This document shows positions 50,182 to 58,629 of a DNA stretch of 64,000 bases, one piece after another (within the stretch, counting starts at the first letter, position 1; each line of letters starts with the position of its first letter). The notes beneath the pieces were generated by a model. That model saw only the letters and a list, made by a program, of their open reading frames with translations. It did no database searches and had not been told where the DNA came from. The position numbers and the translations under genes were made by a program. Source of the stretch: GWE2-51-13 sp942492825 (GTDB lineage Bacteria > Bacillota_I > Bacilli_A > Erysipelotrichales > Erysipelotrichaceae); contig OW818635.1 of NCBI GenBank assembly GCA_942492825.1, forward strand, positions 620,001 through 684,000, in the 5' to 3' direction.

Positions 50182-52494
50182 TTACATTCCCTTAAAGGAA
50201 ACGACAGTCGCGCCGACGCCGCCTTCACCCTGCCCGCCCAGACGATATCCGGCGACATGGGAGTTCATCTTCAACGCTTGATGGACCGCGCTACGTAAAG
50301 CACCGGTTCCGTGTCCGTGGATAATCCGTACGTTATTGAGGCGACCGCGCATGCAATCGTCGATGTAACGTTCGACCAAGGGCAAAGCTTCTTCGACCCG
50401 CAATCCGATGATGTTTAGCTCCATCGGCATCGATGCGGGGACGTTATACGAAATGTTGGCGCTTTTCTTCTTTGCAACCGGTGTCTTCGCTTTCACGACT
50501 TTTTCTAGCGGTACGTCCAGTTTCATCCCATTGACGTTGATTGTGACGACTTTGCGTTTGACGGTGATGATTTGTCCGATCTGATTGCTGTTTCGGATCT
50601 TGACCCATTGCCCGACTTCGGGGTTCTCGAGCTTTTCGAGTTCTTCTTCAATCTGCGTTTCCGAACTGAGTTGATCGAGTTGGAATTTTTTCTCGATGGC
50701 GGTATGCATCGTGTTGGTCTTCTGCGCTTCACGGATCTCACTCAAGATTTCTTCAGCTTCCAACCGCAGTTCTTCGACCATCGATCGGGCTTCTTTGCGG
50801 GCTTCTTCGAGGATTTTTTCTTTATTGGTTTCGAATCGCTCTTGGATTTTGCGTGCTTCCAACGTCGCAAGTTCGGTTTCTTTGATTTTTAGATTCAACT
50901 CGTCTTCCTTTTGTTTGGTCCGCAAAATCTCTTCCTCGAGTTCTTCCAAACGTTGTTCTTCCACCGATTTGGCGTTGTTTTTCAGAATCCGCGCATTGGC
51001 GACGATCTTGGGATCCAGTCCGAACTTTTCCGCGATCGCCAAGGCGTTGGACGATCCGGGCAGTCCTTCGATGTATCGGTACGTTGGCATCAGTTTTGTA
51101 AGATCGAATTGAACCGAAGCCTGCAGGATATCCGGATGCTTGCTTCCGTAAGTCTTGAGTTTGGAATAGTGGGTCGTTGCAGCGATCATCGCTTTGCGAG
51201 AACGCAGTTCATCCAACACCGCCATGGCTAAGCTTTCCCCTTCGGTCGGATCGGTCCCGCCACCCAGTTCATCCAAAATGATGAGCGACTTTCCGGTCGC
51301 TTTCTTACAGATTTCGGAAATTTTCTGTAGGTGCGCGCTAAATGTGGAAAGCGACGCCTGGATGGATTGATCATCTCCGATATCGACGTAGACTTGGTCA
51401 AACATCGGGACGATCGCCTCGTCCGCCAATACCGGGATTCCGGTGTAGGTCATCAAGGTAAAGAGACCGAGGATTTTCAAGCTGACCGTCTTTCCGCCGG
51501 TATTGGGACCTGTAATTAACAGGGTGCTTTTTTCGTCGGTGATGTGATATGTATTGGATACGACTTTTTCGGGATCGATCAACGGATGTCGTGCGTTTTC
51601 GAAACGCAATTCGCGCGCATCGGTGAGTTTCGCGGTGACGCCTTTGTGTTCGATTCCGAACCGCGCTTTCGCGAAGATCGCATCCAAAAGACTTAATGAG
51701 TTTAGGTTCGCCAAATAATCTTCGGCGACGGACTTGGTTTGTTGGCTTAAGGCAAAACAGATGCGCTTGATTTCTTCTTCTTCCGCTTGACGCAGCTCCT
51801 GTGTTTTATTATTGAGTTCGACCAAGACCGGAGGTTCGATATATGCGGTTTGACCCGATGCCGATTCACCGTGCAAGATGCCTCCGAACGCGTTCTTATC
51901 GGAAATACGCGCTAACACCACGACACGCTCGTTACGAATCGTGCTGATAGTATCGGTAAGTTTCGCAGCGTTCTTCGCGATGAACGAATCGGTCGTTTTG
52001 TTGAGTTCTTGCGCGTTCAAACGGATTTGACGTCGAATATGCTTCAGTGCGACCGAAGCGCTGTCCAGCACTTCAAAGGAAGGCGTGAAGCATTGTTCGA
52101 TCGCGTTGCTTAACGAAATGTTTTCGCACATCGTCGCGACGATGTCCGCGATCTCTTCCGTTTTCGCCTCATTCTTCTTCATGTAATCTTTGATCGTCTT
52201 GACCGCTTGTCCATGTCGAGCGATCGCCAAAAGATCTTGGATCGCCAAGATCTGATCTTTTTGACTTTCCCGTAACGCCATGCGGATATCCGAAATCCCG
52301 CCGAAAGGCATGCTTCCGCCGAGGTCGATCATTTCCATGGCTTCCCGCGTCCGTTTCAGTTCGCGTTCGACCCAAAGTTTAGAAAACTGGGGTGTGGAAG
52401 TCAATATCAATTGGTTCCCCAACGAAAAGCGGCAGTGTCCCGCCACTTCGTTGAGGATTTCGTTAAACTCGAGAACGTCATAGGCTTTATTCAT
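50182..52494 (-). CDS. mutS2: MutS2 (recombination/ribosome-rescue ATPase with Smr domain)
   Basis: A 770-aa protein. MutS-type core without mismatch-recognition domain, ABC-type ATPase with Walker A TGPNTGGKTVSLK near residue 334 and Walker B SLIILDELGGGTDPTEG, a long coiled coil with many E and K (about 515-620) and a C-terminal Smr nuclease domain with HGHGTGALR. Family members act on branched DNA or split collided ribosomes. Second gene of the cvpA-mutS2-uvrC group. Confidence 0.97.
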   Translation of the reverse strand: MNKAYDVLEFNEILNEVAGHCRFSLGNQLILTSTPQFSKLWVERELKRTREAMEMIDLGGSMPFGGISDIRMALRESQKDQILAIQDLLAIARHGQAVKTIKDYMKKNEAKTEEIADIVATMCENISLSNAIEQCFTPSFEVLDSASVALKHIRRQIRLNAQELNKTTDSFIAKNAAKLTDTISTIRNERVVVLARISDKNAFGGILHGESASGQTAYIEPPVLVELNNKTQELRQAEEEEIKRICFALSQQTKSVAEDYLANLNSLSLLDAIFAKARFGIEHKGVTAKLTDARELRFENARHPLIDPEKVVSNTYHITDEKSTLLITGPNTGGKTVSLKILGLFTLMTYTGIPVLADEAIVPMFDQVYVDIGDDQSIQASLSTFSAHLQKISEICKKATGKSLIILDELGGGTDPTEGESLAMAVLDELRSRKAMIAATTHYSKLKTYGSKHPDILQASVQFDLTKLMPTYRYIEGLPGSSNALAIAEKFGLDPKIVANARILKNNAKSVEEQRLEELEEEILRTKQKEDELNLKIKETELATLEARKIQERFETNKEKILEEARKEARSMVEELRLEAEEILSEIREAQKTNTMHTAIEKKFQLDQLSSETQIEEELEKLENPEVGQWVKIRNSNQIGQIITVKRKVVTINVNGMKLDVPLEKVVKAKTPVAKKKSANISYNVPASMPMELNIIGLRVEEALPLVERYIDDCMRGRLNNVRIIHGHGTGALRSAVHQALKMNSHVAGYRLGGQGEGGVGATVVSFKGM

Positions 52495-52505
52495 AGGTAC
52501 CTGCC

Positions 52506-53171
52506 TTATTTGAGAGATTGGATGAAATCATCGATCGCATTGGGATCGATATTATGATCATCAAGCCAGACGCGGATTTCATCCAGCTCGGCGGTGGTCA
52601 TCGGTTGTCCGCTGATGATGCGTTGCACCATCACGCTTTCATTGAGTCGGTCGGACGCAAACCCAAACACCGGATTGCGCTGATCGCTGAAGGGTTTAAG
52701 CCAACTCGCTTCGATGGCATCTTTTCCGTTGGTGAACAAAGGGGTCGTCAAGACGAAGGTCAAGACCATCAACCAAAACGCCGTCAACACCAAACTGAAC
52801 GCTGCACCGAGAAGCTTGTTGGTCTGTTTGATGACCGGGACTTTCCCGACGGCTTTGACTAAAGGTCGCAACACGACCGAGAGGATCATCACGACGATGA
52901 AGATCACGATGAACCATAATCCCGCATTGAATTTCGTATAGATCAAATCGCCGACCGGGCCTTCTATGGGTGTCGCGCTTTTGGGATAAAGAGGAATCAC
53001 GGCGGCGATCGCCGGGGACAGCGCCCACGCGAGAAATAAAGCCGCTACTAAACTGATTAAGTTAAGCAACATCAACATAAACCCATGCATATATCCGTCG
53101 ATAACCGCAAGTACGGCGATCACCAACAAAGCGATATTGATGTAGGGAAAGAACGTTTCTGGAATCGTCAT
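52506..53171 (-). CDS. CvpA-family membrane protein
   Basis: A 221-aa protein with about four membrane helices in the first 150 residues; IAVLAVIDGYMHGFMLMLLNLISLVAALFLAW matches the CvpA/colicin-V-production family, often encoded just before mutS2 in Bacillota. Biochemical role is not settled; roles in envelope stress have been suggested for the family. GAGAGG precedes the ATG. The divergent rnhC lies ~120 bases away; no zapA gene is present between them. Confidence 0.88.
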   Translation of the reverse strand: MTIPETFFPYINIALLVIAVLAVIDGYMHGFMLMLLNLISLVAALFLAWALSPAIAAVIPLYPKSATPIEGPVGDLIYTKFNAGLWFIVIFIVVMILSVVLRPLVKAVGKVPVIKQTNKLLGAAFSLVLTAFWLMVLTFVLTTPLFTNGKDAIEASWLKPFSDQRNPVFGFASDRLNESVMVQRIISGQPMTTAELDEIRVWLDDHNIDPNAIDDFIQSLK

Positions 53172-53292
53172 GGTTTTTACCTCTCTATCATGATAATGTT
53201 TTTTCCGTCGACATGCAAACCGATATGAACGTATCGTTCTATTTTAACTATCGAAGATTTGGTTGGCATGCTATCATAAAGACGGTGAATGT

Positions 53293-54165
53293 ATGAAAAC
53301 AACGATCTCTTTGACCCTTGACCCCCAACTACTTTCCTTCTTGGATCGCCTTTATAGCGAGGAAAAACGTACGACCGGCCAACCCTATATCCGTTATCGC
53401 ATTGATGCGGACGGATGTACCATTACGGTGTATGATTCAAACAAAGTCGTATTCGCAGGCAAAAAAGCCGAGGAACATGCGGCGGTATTTACGGTCTTGA
53501 AATCCGAAACCGTCAGTTCGAACCCTTCCGTTTTCCCTCAAGCCGGCAGCGACGAAGTCGGGACCGGCGATTATTTCGGTCCGGTGGTGGTGTGCGCTTG
53601 TTATACGGACAAAAATCATTTCGAACTATTTCAAGATCTCGGGATCACGGATTCCAAAGCGATGGACGATGCACACGTACGGATCGTCGCCCCGAAACTG
53701 ATGGAAACATTGCCTTATAGCGTATTGGTCGTTCAGAACCGTAAATACAATCAAGTCCAGCAGAAACATAATCTAAATGCCATCAAAGCCATCTTACATA
53801 ACGCCGCCTATGTCCATCTGCGCAAGAAAATAAAAACCCTGCCTCCATTGACAGTCGTCGACCAATTCGCACCCAAAGACCTCTATTATCGTTATCTGAA
53901 GGATGAGGAAACAATCGTCGAAGGGCTTACTTTTCAAACCAAAGCCGAAAGTTCGTTCTTCGCAGTCGCCTGCGCATCCGTGATCGCACGGTATCATTTC
54001 TTATTGGCTTTTGACGCGATGAACGAGAAATACGGCAGGATCTTCCCGAAAGGCGCATCTGCGATTGTCGATCAAGCCGCACGAGATTTCATCGCAACGT
54101 TCGGTCGAGATCAATTGGGTGAAGTCGCGAAAATTCACTTTAAAAACACCAAGAATCTGGATTGA
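53293..54165 (+). CDS. rnhC: Ribonuclease HIII
   Basis: About 290 aa. N-terminal TBP-like substrate-binding domain (TISLTLDPQLLSFLDRLYS) and a type 2 RNase H catalytic domain with GSDEVGTGDYFGP (Asp and Glu), an Asp in ITDSKAMDD, VVDQFAP and ESSFFAVACASVIARY. It removes RNA from RNA-DNA hybrids. Start at 53293 gives the family N-terminus; the ATG at 53263 adds unsupported residues. Divergent from cvpA-mutS2. Confidence 0.95.
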   Translation: MKTTISLTLDPQLLSFLDRLYSEEKRTTGQPYIRYRIDADGCTITVYDSNKVVFAGKKAEEHAAVFTVLKSETVSSNPSVFPQAGSDEVGTGDYFGPVVVCACYTDKNHFELFQDLGITDSKAMDDAHVRIVAPKLMETLPYSVLVVQNRKYNQVQQKHNLNAIKAILHNAAYVHLRKKIKTLPPLTVVDQFAPKDLYYRYLKDEETIVEGLTFQTKAESSFFAVACASVIARYHFLLAFDAMNEKYGRIFPKGASAIVDQAARDFIATFGRDQLGEVAKIHFKNTKNLD

Positions 54166-54193
54166 TTCGGTTTCCAATCAACACCTAAATCAA

Positions 54194-54226
54194 AAGAAAG
54201 GTCGATGCGCATCATCGGCCTTTCTT
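54194..54226 (+). terminator. Terminator after rnhC
   Basis: Stem AAGAAAGG-CGATG / CATCG-CCTTTCTT with one mismatch, followed on plus by ATCGTTGG; on minus by TTGATTT. It lies between convergent genes and may serve both. Confidence 0.7.
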
Positions 54227-54245
54227 ATCGTTGGAATTTGATTCC

Positions 54246-54764
54246 TTATTCAGGTTGAAACACATATTTTTCGTTGAACTTGCAGACATGTTGCGTAGGA
54301 TCGTCGCCATAAATGAGAGTTTGATGATCCGGGGAAATCTTAATCGTTTTTAACAGATTACCGTTAGTATCGAAGTTGTATCGAATCCTAGCTACGTCAT
54401 AGATCCCAACAGTGTCAGGCAATACGACATCCTTCACCAATTCGAACTCTCCCGTCGAAGTCTCCTTGACCTCGTAATAATTATTTCGATTCACAGTTTT
54501 CTCGTCATCGTCATAGCCGAAAACCCGGATGACGTTTGATTCTAAAAACTGAATACTATAAATCCCGTAAAATGGCGGTTGGCAATAATAGACACCATTC
54601 CCGTAACGATTCACTTCGTTTTGTTTGGTAGTTAGAGTTTCGATCGTCGCTTCCAGCGTTTCCACTTTCTTCAGCAAGTCTTGAACTTGCTTCGAATCAC
54701 CCGCTGCACACCCACTCATCAGCAACAAACATCCCAACACCATAAAATATCTGGATACTTTCAT
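54246..54764 (-). CDS. Lipoprotein of unknown function
   Basis: A 172-aa protein with lipoprotein signal MKVSRYFMVLGCLLLMSGC (lipobox MSGC), a short coiled coil (VQDLLKKVETLEATIETLTTKQNEV split in heptads, about residues 28-52) and a beta-rich C-terminal domain ending in CKFNEKYVFQPE. Cysteines in YYCQPP and HVCKF might pair outside the cell. No family recognised. A good promoter precedes it (54810-54837) and GGGGGAG lies before the ATG. Confidence 0.75.
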   Translation of the reverse strand: MKVSRYFMVLGCLLLMSGCAAGDSKQVQDLLKKVETLEATIETLTTKQNEVNRYGNGVYYCQPPFYGIYSIQFLESNVIRVFGYDDDEKTVNRNNYYEVKETSTGEFELVKDVVLPDTVGIYDVARIRYNFDTNGNLLKTIKISPDHQTLIYGDDPTQHVCKFNEKYVFQPE

Positions 54765-54809
54765 GTATCTCTCCCCCGATCATTTTTCTCCGCACATACC
54801 CTTATTTCA

Positions 54810-54837
54810 AGGATAACAGGTGTTAAATTACTGTCAA
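54810..54837 (-). promoter_or_regulatory. Promoter of the 172-aa lipoprotein gene
   Basis: Minus strand: perfect -35 TTGACA at 54832-54837, 16-base spacer, -10 TATCCT at 54810-54815. The bases from here to 54956 show no other gene. Confidence 0.65.
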
Positions 54838-54956
54838 GTGTTCTTGGAAGTGTTGCTATAACAATGTGTCATACGCTCCATTTGCTTTAATCGACGGAAA
54901 AGTGCAACTCCAAAATAACGTTACAATCGACTATAGTTTTCTCAGTTCAATGCACG

Positions 54957-55424
54957 TCAATTAACGAATTCTAAAATTGTTCCGAATTTAGAGAATGGCA
55001 AAATCTCAACGATTAAAACATCCCCTCTTTCTATTGCATAACCCCAAACATGAATTGAAAATTGCTTCCCATTTCTAACGTTCTCGACAACAATGTCCCT
55101 TTGTTTCATTTTTCCAGGATTTCCTAAATCATTCTTAATAACCTTTACCATAATTGATTCTGTTCTACCTGTTACTGCATATGGAATATCAAGAGTAAGT
55201 GGAACAATCCTTAACAGAGCGATTACCATAATTACGATAATAGTAATTTTAAAAATTAAGTTTATTTTCTTATATTCTTTGTTAATAAAACCCTTCTGAT
55301 TCTTAACTATCTTTTCATATTTAAACAGACTTGACCCTCTTTTAATTACGAAACGAAAAGCCATAATAAAACCAAATATTAATATCGAGTATTCAAAGTA
55401 AATAAATCCAAGTACTGTGTTCAC
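54957..55424 (-). CDS. AT-rich membrane protein of unknown function
   Basis: A 155-aa protein with two hydrophobic helices (FEYSILIFGFIMAFRFV and IFKITIIVIMVIALLRIV) separated by a very basic loop, and a beta-type C-terminal domain of ~70 residues (SIMVKVIKNDL, KQFSIHVWGYAI, GDVLIVEILPF). The start is GTG at 55422-55424 with GAGG upstream. Base composition is clearly more AT-rich than its neighbours, as in the RHS tip/immunity genes, suggesting recent acquisition. No family recognised. Confidence 0.6.
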   Translation of the reverse strand: MNTVLGFIYFEYSILIFGFIMAFRFVIKRGSSLFKYEKIVKNQKGFINKEYKKINLIFKITIIVIMVIALLRIVPLTLDIPYAVTGRTESIMVKVIKNDLGNPGKMKQRDIVVENVRNGKQFSIHVWGYAIERGDVLIVEILPFSKFGTILEFVN

Positions 55425-55469
55425 ATTAAATTCCTCTAATCAACATTGATTTAAGTTTAGGATATGCAT

Positions 55470-55946
55470 TTACTCGAAATCTACTTTAACACGTACTTTA
55501 TGCGTTAACCGACGCATCGAAACGCCTGATGCTTCAAGCATCCGCTTGCTGGCTTTGACCGCTTCGGTATCCGCGTACTTGTCGTCTTCATACACGATCG
55601 TTTTAATGCCTGACTGAATGATCGCTTTCGCACATTCGTTGCATGGAAAGAGCGAAACATAGATCGAACATCCTGTTAGTGAACGCGGGCTATTGAGGAT
55701 GGCGTTGAGTTCGGCGTGTACGACGTAGGCGTACTTGCTTTCGAAGAGAGATCCTTCGCGTTGCCACGGAAATACGTCATCGTCGCAACCGATCGGAAAC
55801 CCGTTGTATCCGATACTGACGACTTTGTGGGCGCTATCGACGACGACAGCGCCGACTTGCGTTCCCGGATCTTTGGACCTGAAACTGGAAAGATGCGCCA
55901 GTCCCATGAAGTAATCATCCCAGCTGAGTACGTTTTGGCGTTTCAT
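55470..55946 (-). CDS. dCMP deaminase-type cytidine deaminase
   Basis: About 158 aa. Zinc motifs VHAELNAIL (catalytic Glu) and PCNECAKAI, with the N-terminal SWDDYFMGLAHLSSFRSKDPGTQVGAV typical of dCMP deaminases, which make dUMP for thymidylate synthesis. ATG overlaps the stop of the rhomboid gene (ATGA) with GAGGAGG just upstream. With the dUTPase encoded at 59804-60295 it would complete a route to dUMP. Confidence 0.9.
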   Translation of the reverse strand: MKRQNVLSWDDYFMGLAHLSSFRSKDPGTQVGAVVVDSAHKVVSIGYNGFPIGCDDDVFPWQREGSLFESKYAYVVHAELNAILNSPRSLTGCSIYVSLFPCNECAKAIIQSGIKTIVYEDDKYADTEAVKASKRMLEASGVSMRRLTHKVRVKVDFE

Positions 55947-57181
55947 CGCGATACCTCCTCGTAATAGTTCGACAAGCGCTCTGACATCCAATCGGCATAC
56001 CCGTTGAGATTGAGATCACGGGCCATGTCCAGGACGTATTGGTCGGTTTTACCATAAAGCGGATCGGTTTTGATGTTCATTTGGCTTAACGGGATCAAAA
56101 GCACAAGCAATGCGATCGAAGCGATCTTCGCGTTCTTGCGCAGCGCCGCCAAATGCGGAGTTTCGCTATAGATGATTCCGAGTAATACCCCGGTCACAAA
56201 GCCTCCCGCATGGCCCAAGACCGAAATGTTCGGCAAGAAGTTGATCAGTAAGTTGATTCCCAACATGAAGAAGAGTTGGTTGCGGAAAGGCGGATTCTTC
56301 AACCATCCGTTGTCATAGGCATAGATGATCAGCGAACCTAAGAGCGCATAGAGACCACCGGAAATACCGACGGTCAAGACGTTCCCTTCGCCGATGTAGA
56401 CGAAGACACATCCGATGACGATGCCTAACAAGAGGATGCTTAAGAATTTTTTACGGCCATAGAGCCGTTCTAACACCATCCCAACATTGGAAAGCGCCAT
56501 CATATTGATGAAGAGATGGAAGATGTCGATATGGACAAAACCGGCTGTTAGAAAGCGCCAGTATTCGAATCCGGCCATCACAAAGGTTTTATAATAAGCG
56601 CCAAAAAGAATCGAGGCGGCGAAGATATCGTACTTGATCGCGAATAGATTGATCGCGACCGTGATCGCGACACAGATTCCCATGATCGTAAAACTCGCCC
56701 AAGGGAGACCTTCGCTGAATTTTTTGCGTGTTTGGCGAACTTGCTTGTCACGCATCGCTTTAAATGCTTCCAACAAGCGTTCATATTCGCTTTGCGGATC
56801 TTCTTCGGACATCAGTGCCGGTTGGACTTCCGGAAAGCTCTCGCAAAACCGGACGTCGCTGCACAGTTGTGGGCTGACATAAATGATGTCGGAATCGTTC
56901 TGAAGCGGCGTATCCGCGAAGAACTCGACTTGCGTCAGGTTCATTTCCCGTTTGAAAAACGTTTCGATCGCATTCTTGATACGTTCGATGCGTTGTTGGT
57001 CGATGGAACGTTGGAAGAAATTTTCTCCGCTCAGTCGCAATAAAGGAAAGTCGGAACGGTTCGGGTTTCCGAGCCACACTTCTTTCGAATTCGTACGCAC
57101 GTCGATCATTTCGTAGGCATATCGATCGATCAAAATCTGTGCGCAACGTAATGCCCAAACATCTTGTTTCAGAATCGCCAT
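55943..57181 (-). CDS. Rhomboid-family intramembrane serine protease with N-terminal cytosolic domain
   Basis: A 412-aa protein. The first ~165 residues are soluble and unidentified; the rest holds about seven membrane helices. Rhomboid signatures: FVHIDIFHLFINMMAL, catalytic serine in VGISGGLYALLG and catalytic histidine in LGHAGGFVTGVLLG. Such proteases cleave membrane helices. The size and soluble N-terminus resemble the GluP/YqgP type of Bacillota. It follows rluD by two bases. Confidence 0.92.
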   Translation of the reverse strand: MAILKQDVWALRCAQILIDRYAYEMIDVRTNSKEVWLGNPNRSDFPLLRLSGENFFQRSIDQQRIERIKNAIETFFKREMNLTQVEFFADTPLQNDSDIIYVSPQLCSDVRFCESFPEVQPALMSEEDPQSEYERLLEAFKAMRDKQVRQTRKKFSEGLPWASFTIMGICVAITVAINLFAIKYDIFAASILFGAYYKTFVMAGFEYWRFLTAGFVHIDIFHLFINMMALSNVGMVLERLYGRKKFLSILLLGIVIGCVFVYIGEGNVLTVGISGGLYALLGSLIIYAYDNGWLKNPPFRNQLFFMLGINLLINFLPNISVLGHAGGFVTGVLLGIIYSETPHLAALRKNAKIASIALLVLLIPLSQMNIKTDPLYGKTDQYVLDMARDLNLNGYADWMSERLSNYYEEVSR

Positions 57182-57183
57182 AC

Positions 57184-58098
57184 TTACCTCCTGAGTCTTA
57201 AATCTTCAAGGAAAGTCTCAAACACTTGGGGAAGCGGTGCGGTAAAACGCATCGCTTCGTTGGTTCTCGGATGGATGAACCGGATTTCCGCGGCATGTAA
57301 GCATTGCCCTTCGGTAAACGGGGTGTTTTTCAATGAATACTTCGGATCGCCGACGATCGGGAATCCGATATAGTGCAAGTGGACCCGGATCTGATGCGTC
57401 CGACCGGTTTCCAAACGACATTCGAGTAAGGTGAACTGGTTAAAGCGCTCTTTCACGGTGAAATGCGTGATCGCGGCTTTGGAATGGACCGCCGTGACCG
57501 CCATGCGTTGACGATCGTTCTTATCACGTCCGATCGGTGCTTCGATGGTGCCGTAGTCATGTTCCATGATGCCGTGGACCAAGGCCAGATAGGTTCGGTT
57601 CATCGTCTTGTCTTGTAATTGCGCGCTTAAGCCTTGATGGGCGACATCGTTCTTCGCGACGACCAAGCAACCGCTGGTGTCTTTATCGATCCGATGGACG
57701 ATTCCAGGACGAAGGACGCCGTTGATGCCCGATAAATCCTTACAATGGTCCAACAAACCGTTGACCAAGGTATGTTGGAAGTTGCCTGCCCCGGGATGGA
57801 CGACCATGCCTTTGGGTTTATTGATGACGATGACGTCATGATCTTCGTAGAGGATATCCAAATCCATCTTCTCAGGTAACACTTCCAACTCGATGTCATC
57901 CGGCCATTCCGCGGTTACCGCGTCGTTCAACTTCACTTTCGCGCTGTTTTTCGGTTCGATGTCGTTGATCAACACATAGCCGTTGTCGATGTAATTTTGG
58001 ATGCGTGTACGGGAAAAATCCGGACAGAGTTTGACCAGCAATTTATCCAGACGCAAGCCTGCGTCCTCGGTTGTTACGATATAATCTAAGTTTTCCAT
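57184..58098 (-). CDS. rluD: RluD-family 23S rRNA pseudouridine synthase
   Basis: A 304-aa enzyme: N-terminal S4 RNA-binding domain (GLRLDKLLVKLCPDFSRTRIQNYI) and catalytic domain with the aspartate in VHRIDKDTSGCLVVAKN (near residue 143). Further family motifs: NKPKGMVVHPG and GRTHQIRVHL. It converts uridines of 23S rRNA to pseudouridine. The ATG overlaps the lspA stop (TAATG), the usual lspA-rluD pairing of Bacillota. Which of the RluC/RluD sites it modifies is not certain. Confidence 0.93.
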   Translation of the reverse strand: MENLDYIVTTEDAGLRLDKLLVKLCPDFSRTRIQNYIDNGYVLINDIEPKNSAKVKLNDAVTAEWPDDIELEVLPEKMDLDILYEDHDVIVINKPKGMVVHPGAGNFQHTLVNGLLDHCKDLSGINGVLRPGIVHRIDKDTSGCLVVAKNDVAHQGLSAQLQDKTMNRTYLALVHGIMEHDYGTIEAPIGRDKNDRQRMAVTAVHSKAAITHFTVKERFNQFTLLECRLETGRTHQIRVHLHYIGFPIVGDPKYSLKNTPFTEGQCLHAAEIRFIHPRTNEAMRFTAPLPQVFETFLEDLRLRR

Positions 58099-58553
58099 TA
58101 ATGTTTCCTTTCAAGGAATGCATCCAAAATCAACAAGCCGGCGCCGACGTTGAGCGACATGTCGGCCACGTTGAAGACCGGGAACATGTATCCGAAGGTG
58201 TTGAAGGATAAGAAATCACGGACATAGCCCAAAACCGCACGGTCGATGAAATTGCCCAAAGTACCGACGAACATGAAGATCAAGGCATAGCGTAAGAGCT
58301 TGTTGGTTTTCTTCGAGGTGAAGAAAATATATCCCATCCCGATCATCGCGGCACTGGCCAGAAGTAAAAACAAACCCATCTGCCCTTCCAGCAAACTCCA
58401 TGCCGCACCCGTGTTGCGAAGATACGTCAACCAGAAGAAATTGGGGATGATTTCGATCGAGTCATAGAGCGGCAAGGTCGAAGCGATCCAATATTTCGTC
58501 AATTGATCGGCGATCAAGAGTCCGATCAATAAGGTGATTTCCCGTTTTTTCAT
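58098..58553 (-). CDS. lspA: Lipoprotein signal peptidase (signal peptidase II)
   Basis: A 151-aa membrane aspartic protease with four helices. The two catalytic aspartates lie in GTLGNFIDRAVLGYVRDF and FNVADMSLNVG. It cleaves the lipobox of prolipoproteins; at least four such proteins are encoded in this window. A TATAAT -10 box (58579-58584) lies just upstream. Confidence 0.96.
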   Translation of the reverse strand: MKKREITLLIGLLIADQLTKYWIASTLPLYDSIEIIPNFFWLTYLRNTGAAWSLLEGQMGLFLLLASAAMIGMGYIFFTSKKTNKLLRYALIFMFVGTLGNFIDRAVLGYVRDFLSFNTFGYMFPVFNVADMSLNVGAGLLILDAFLERKH

Positions 58554-58578
58554 AGCGATTCCCTCATTTTACTTGCTT

Positions 58579-58607
58579 ATTATAACAGAATCGGGGTCGA
58601 TGCGAAA
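58579..58607 (-). promoter_or_regulatory. Promoter of lspA-rluD-rhomboid-dCMP deaminase
   Basis: Minus strand: -10 TATAAT at 58579-58584, 17-base spacer, weak -35 TTTCGC at 58602-58607. Four genes follow with overlaps or gaps of two bases or less. Confidence 0.6.
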
Positions 58608-58611
58608 GAAA

Positions 58612-58629
58612 GGAACCGCGTACGGTTCC
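58612..58629 (-). terminator. Terminator of the M42 aminopeptidase gene
   Basis: Minus strand stem GGAACCG/CGGTTCC with a four-base loop, followed by TTTCTTTC. It touches the TAG stop at 58629-58631. Confidence 0.75.

Noticed and set aside
53177..53269. 30-aa frame upstream of cvpA on minus
   Set aside because: No ribosome site, and its stop merely overlaps the cvpA ribosome site. A leader peptide cannot be excluded but is unsupported.
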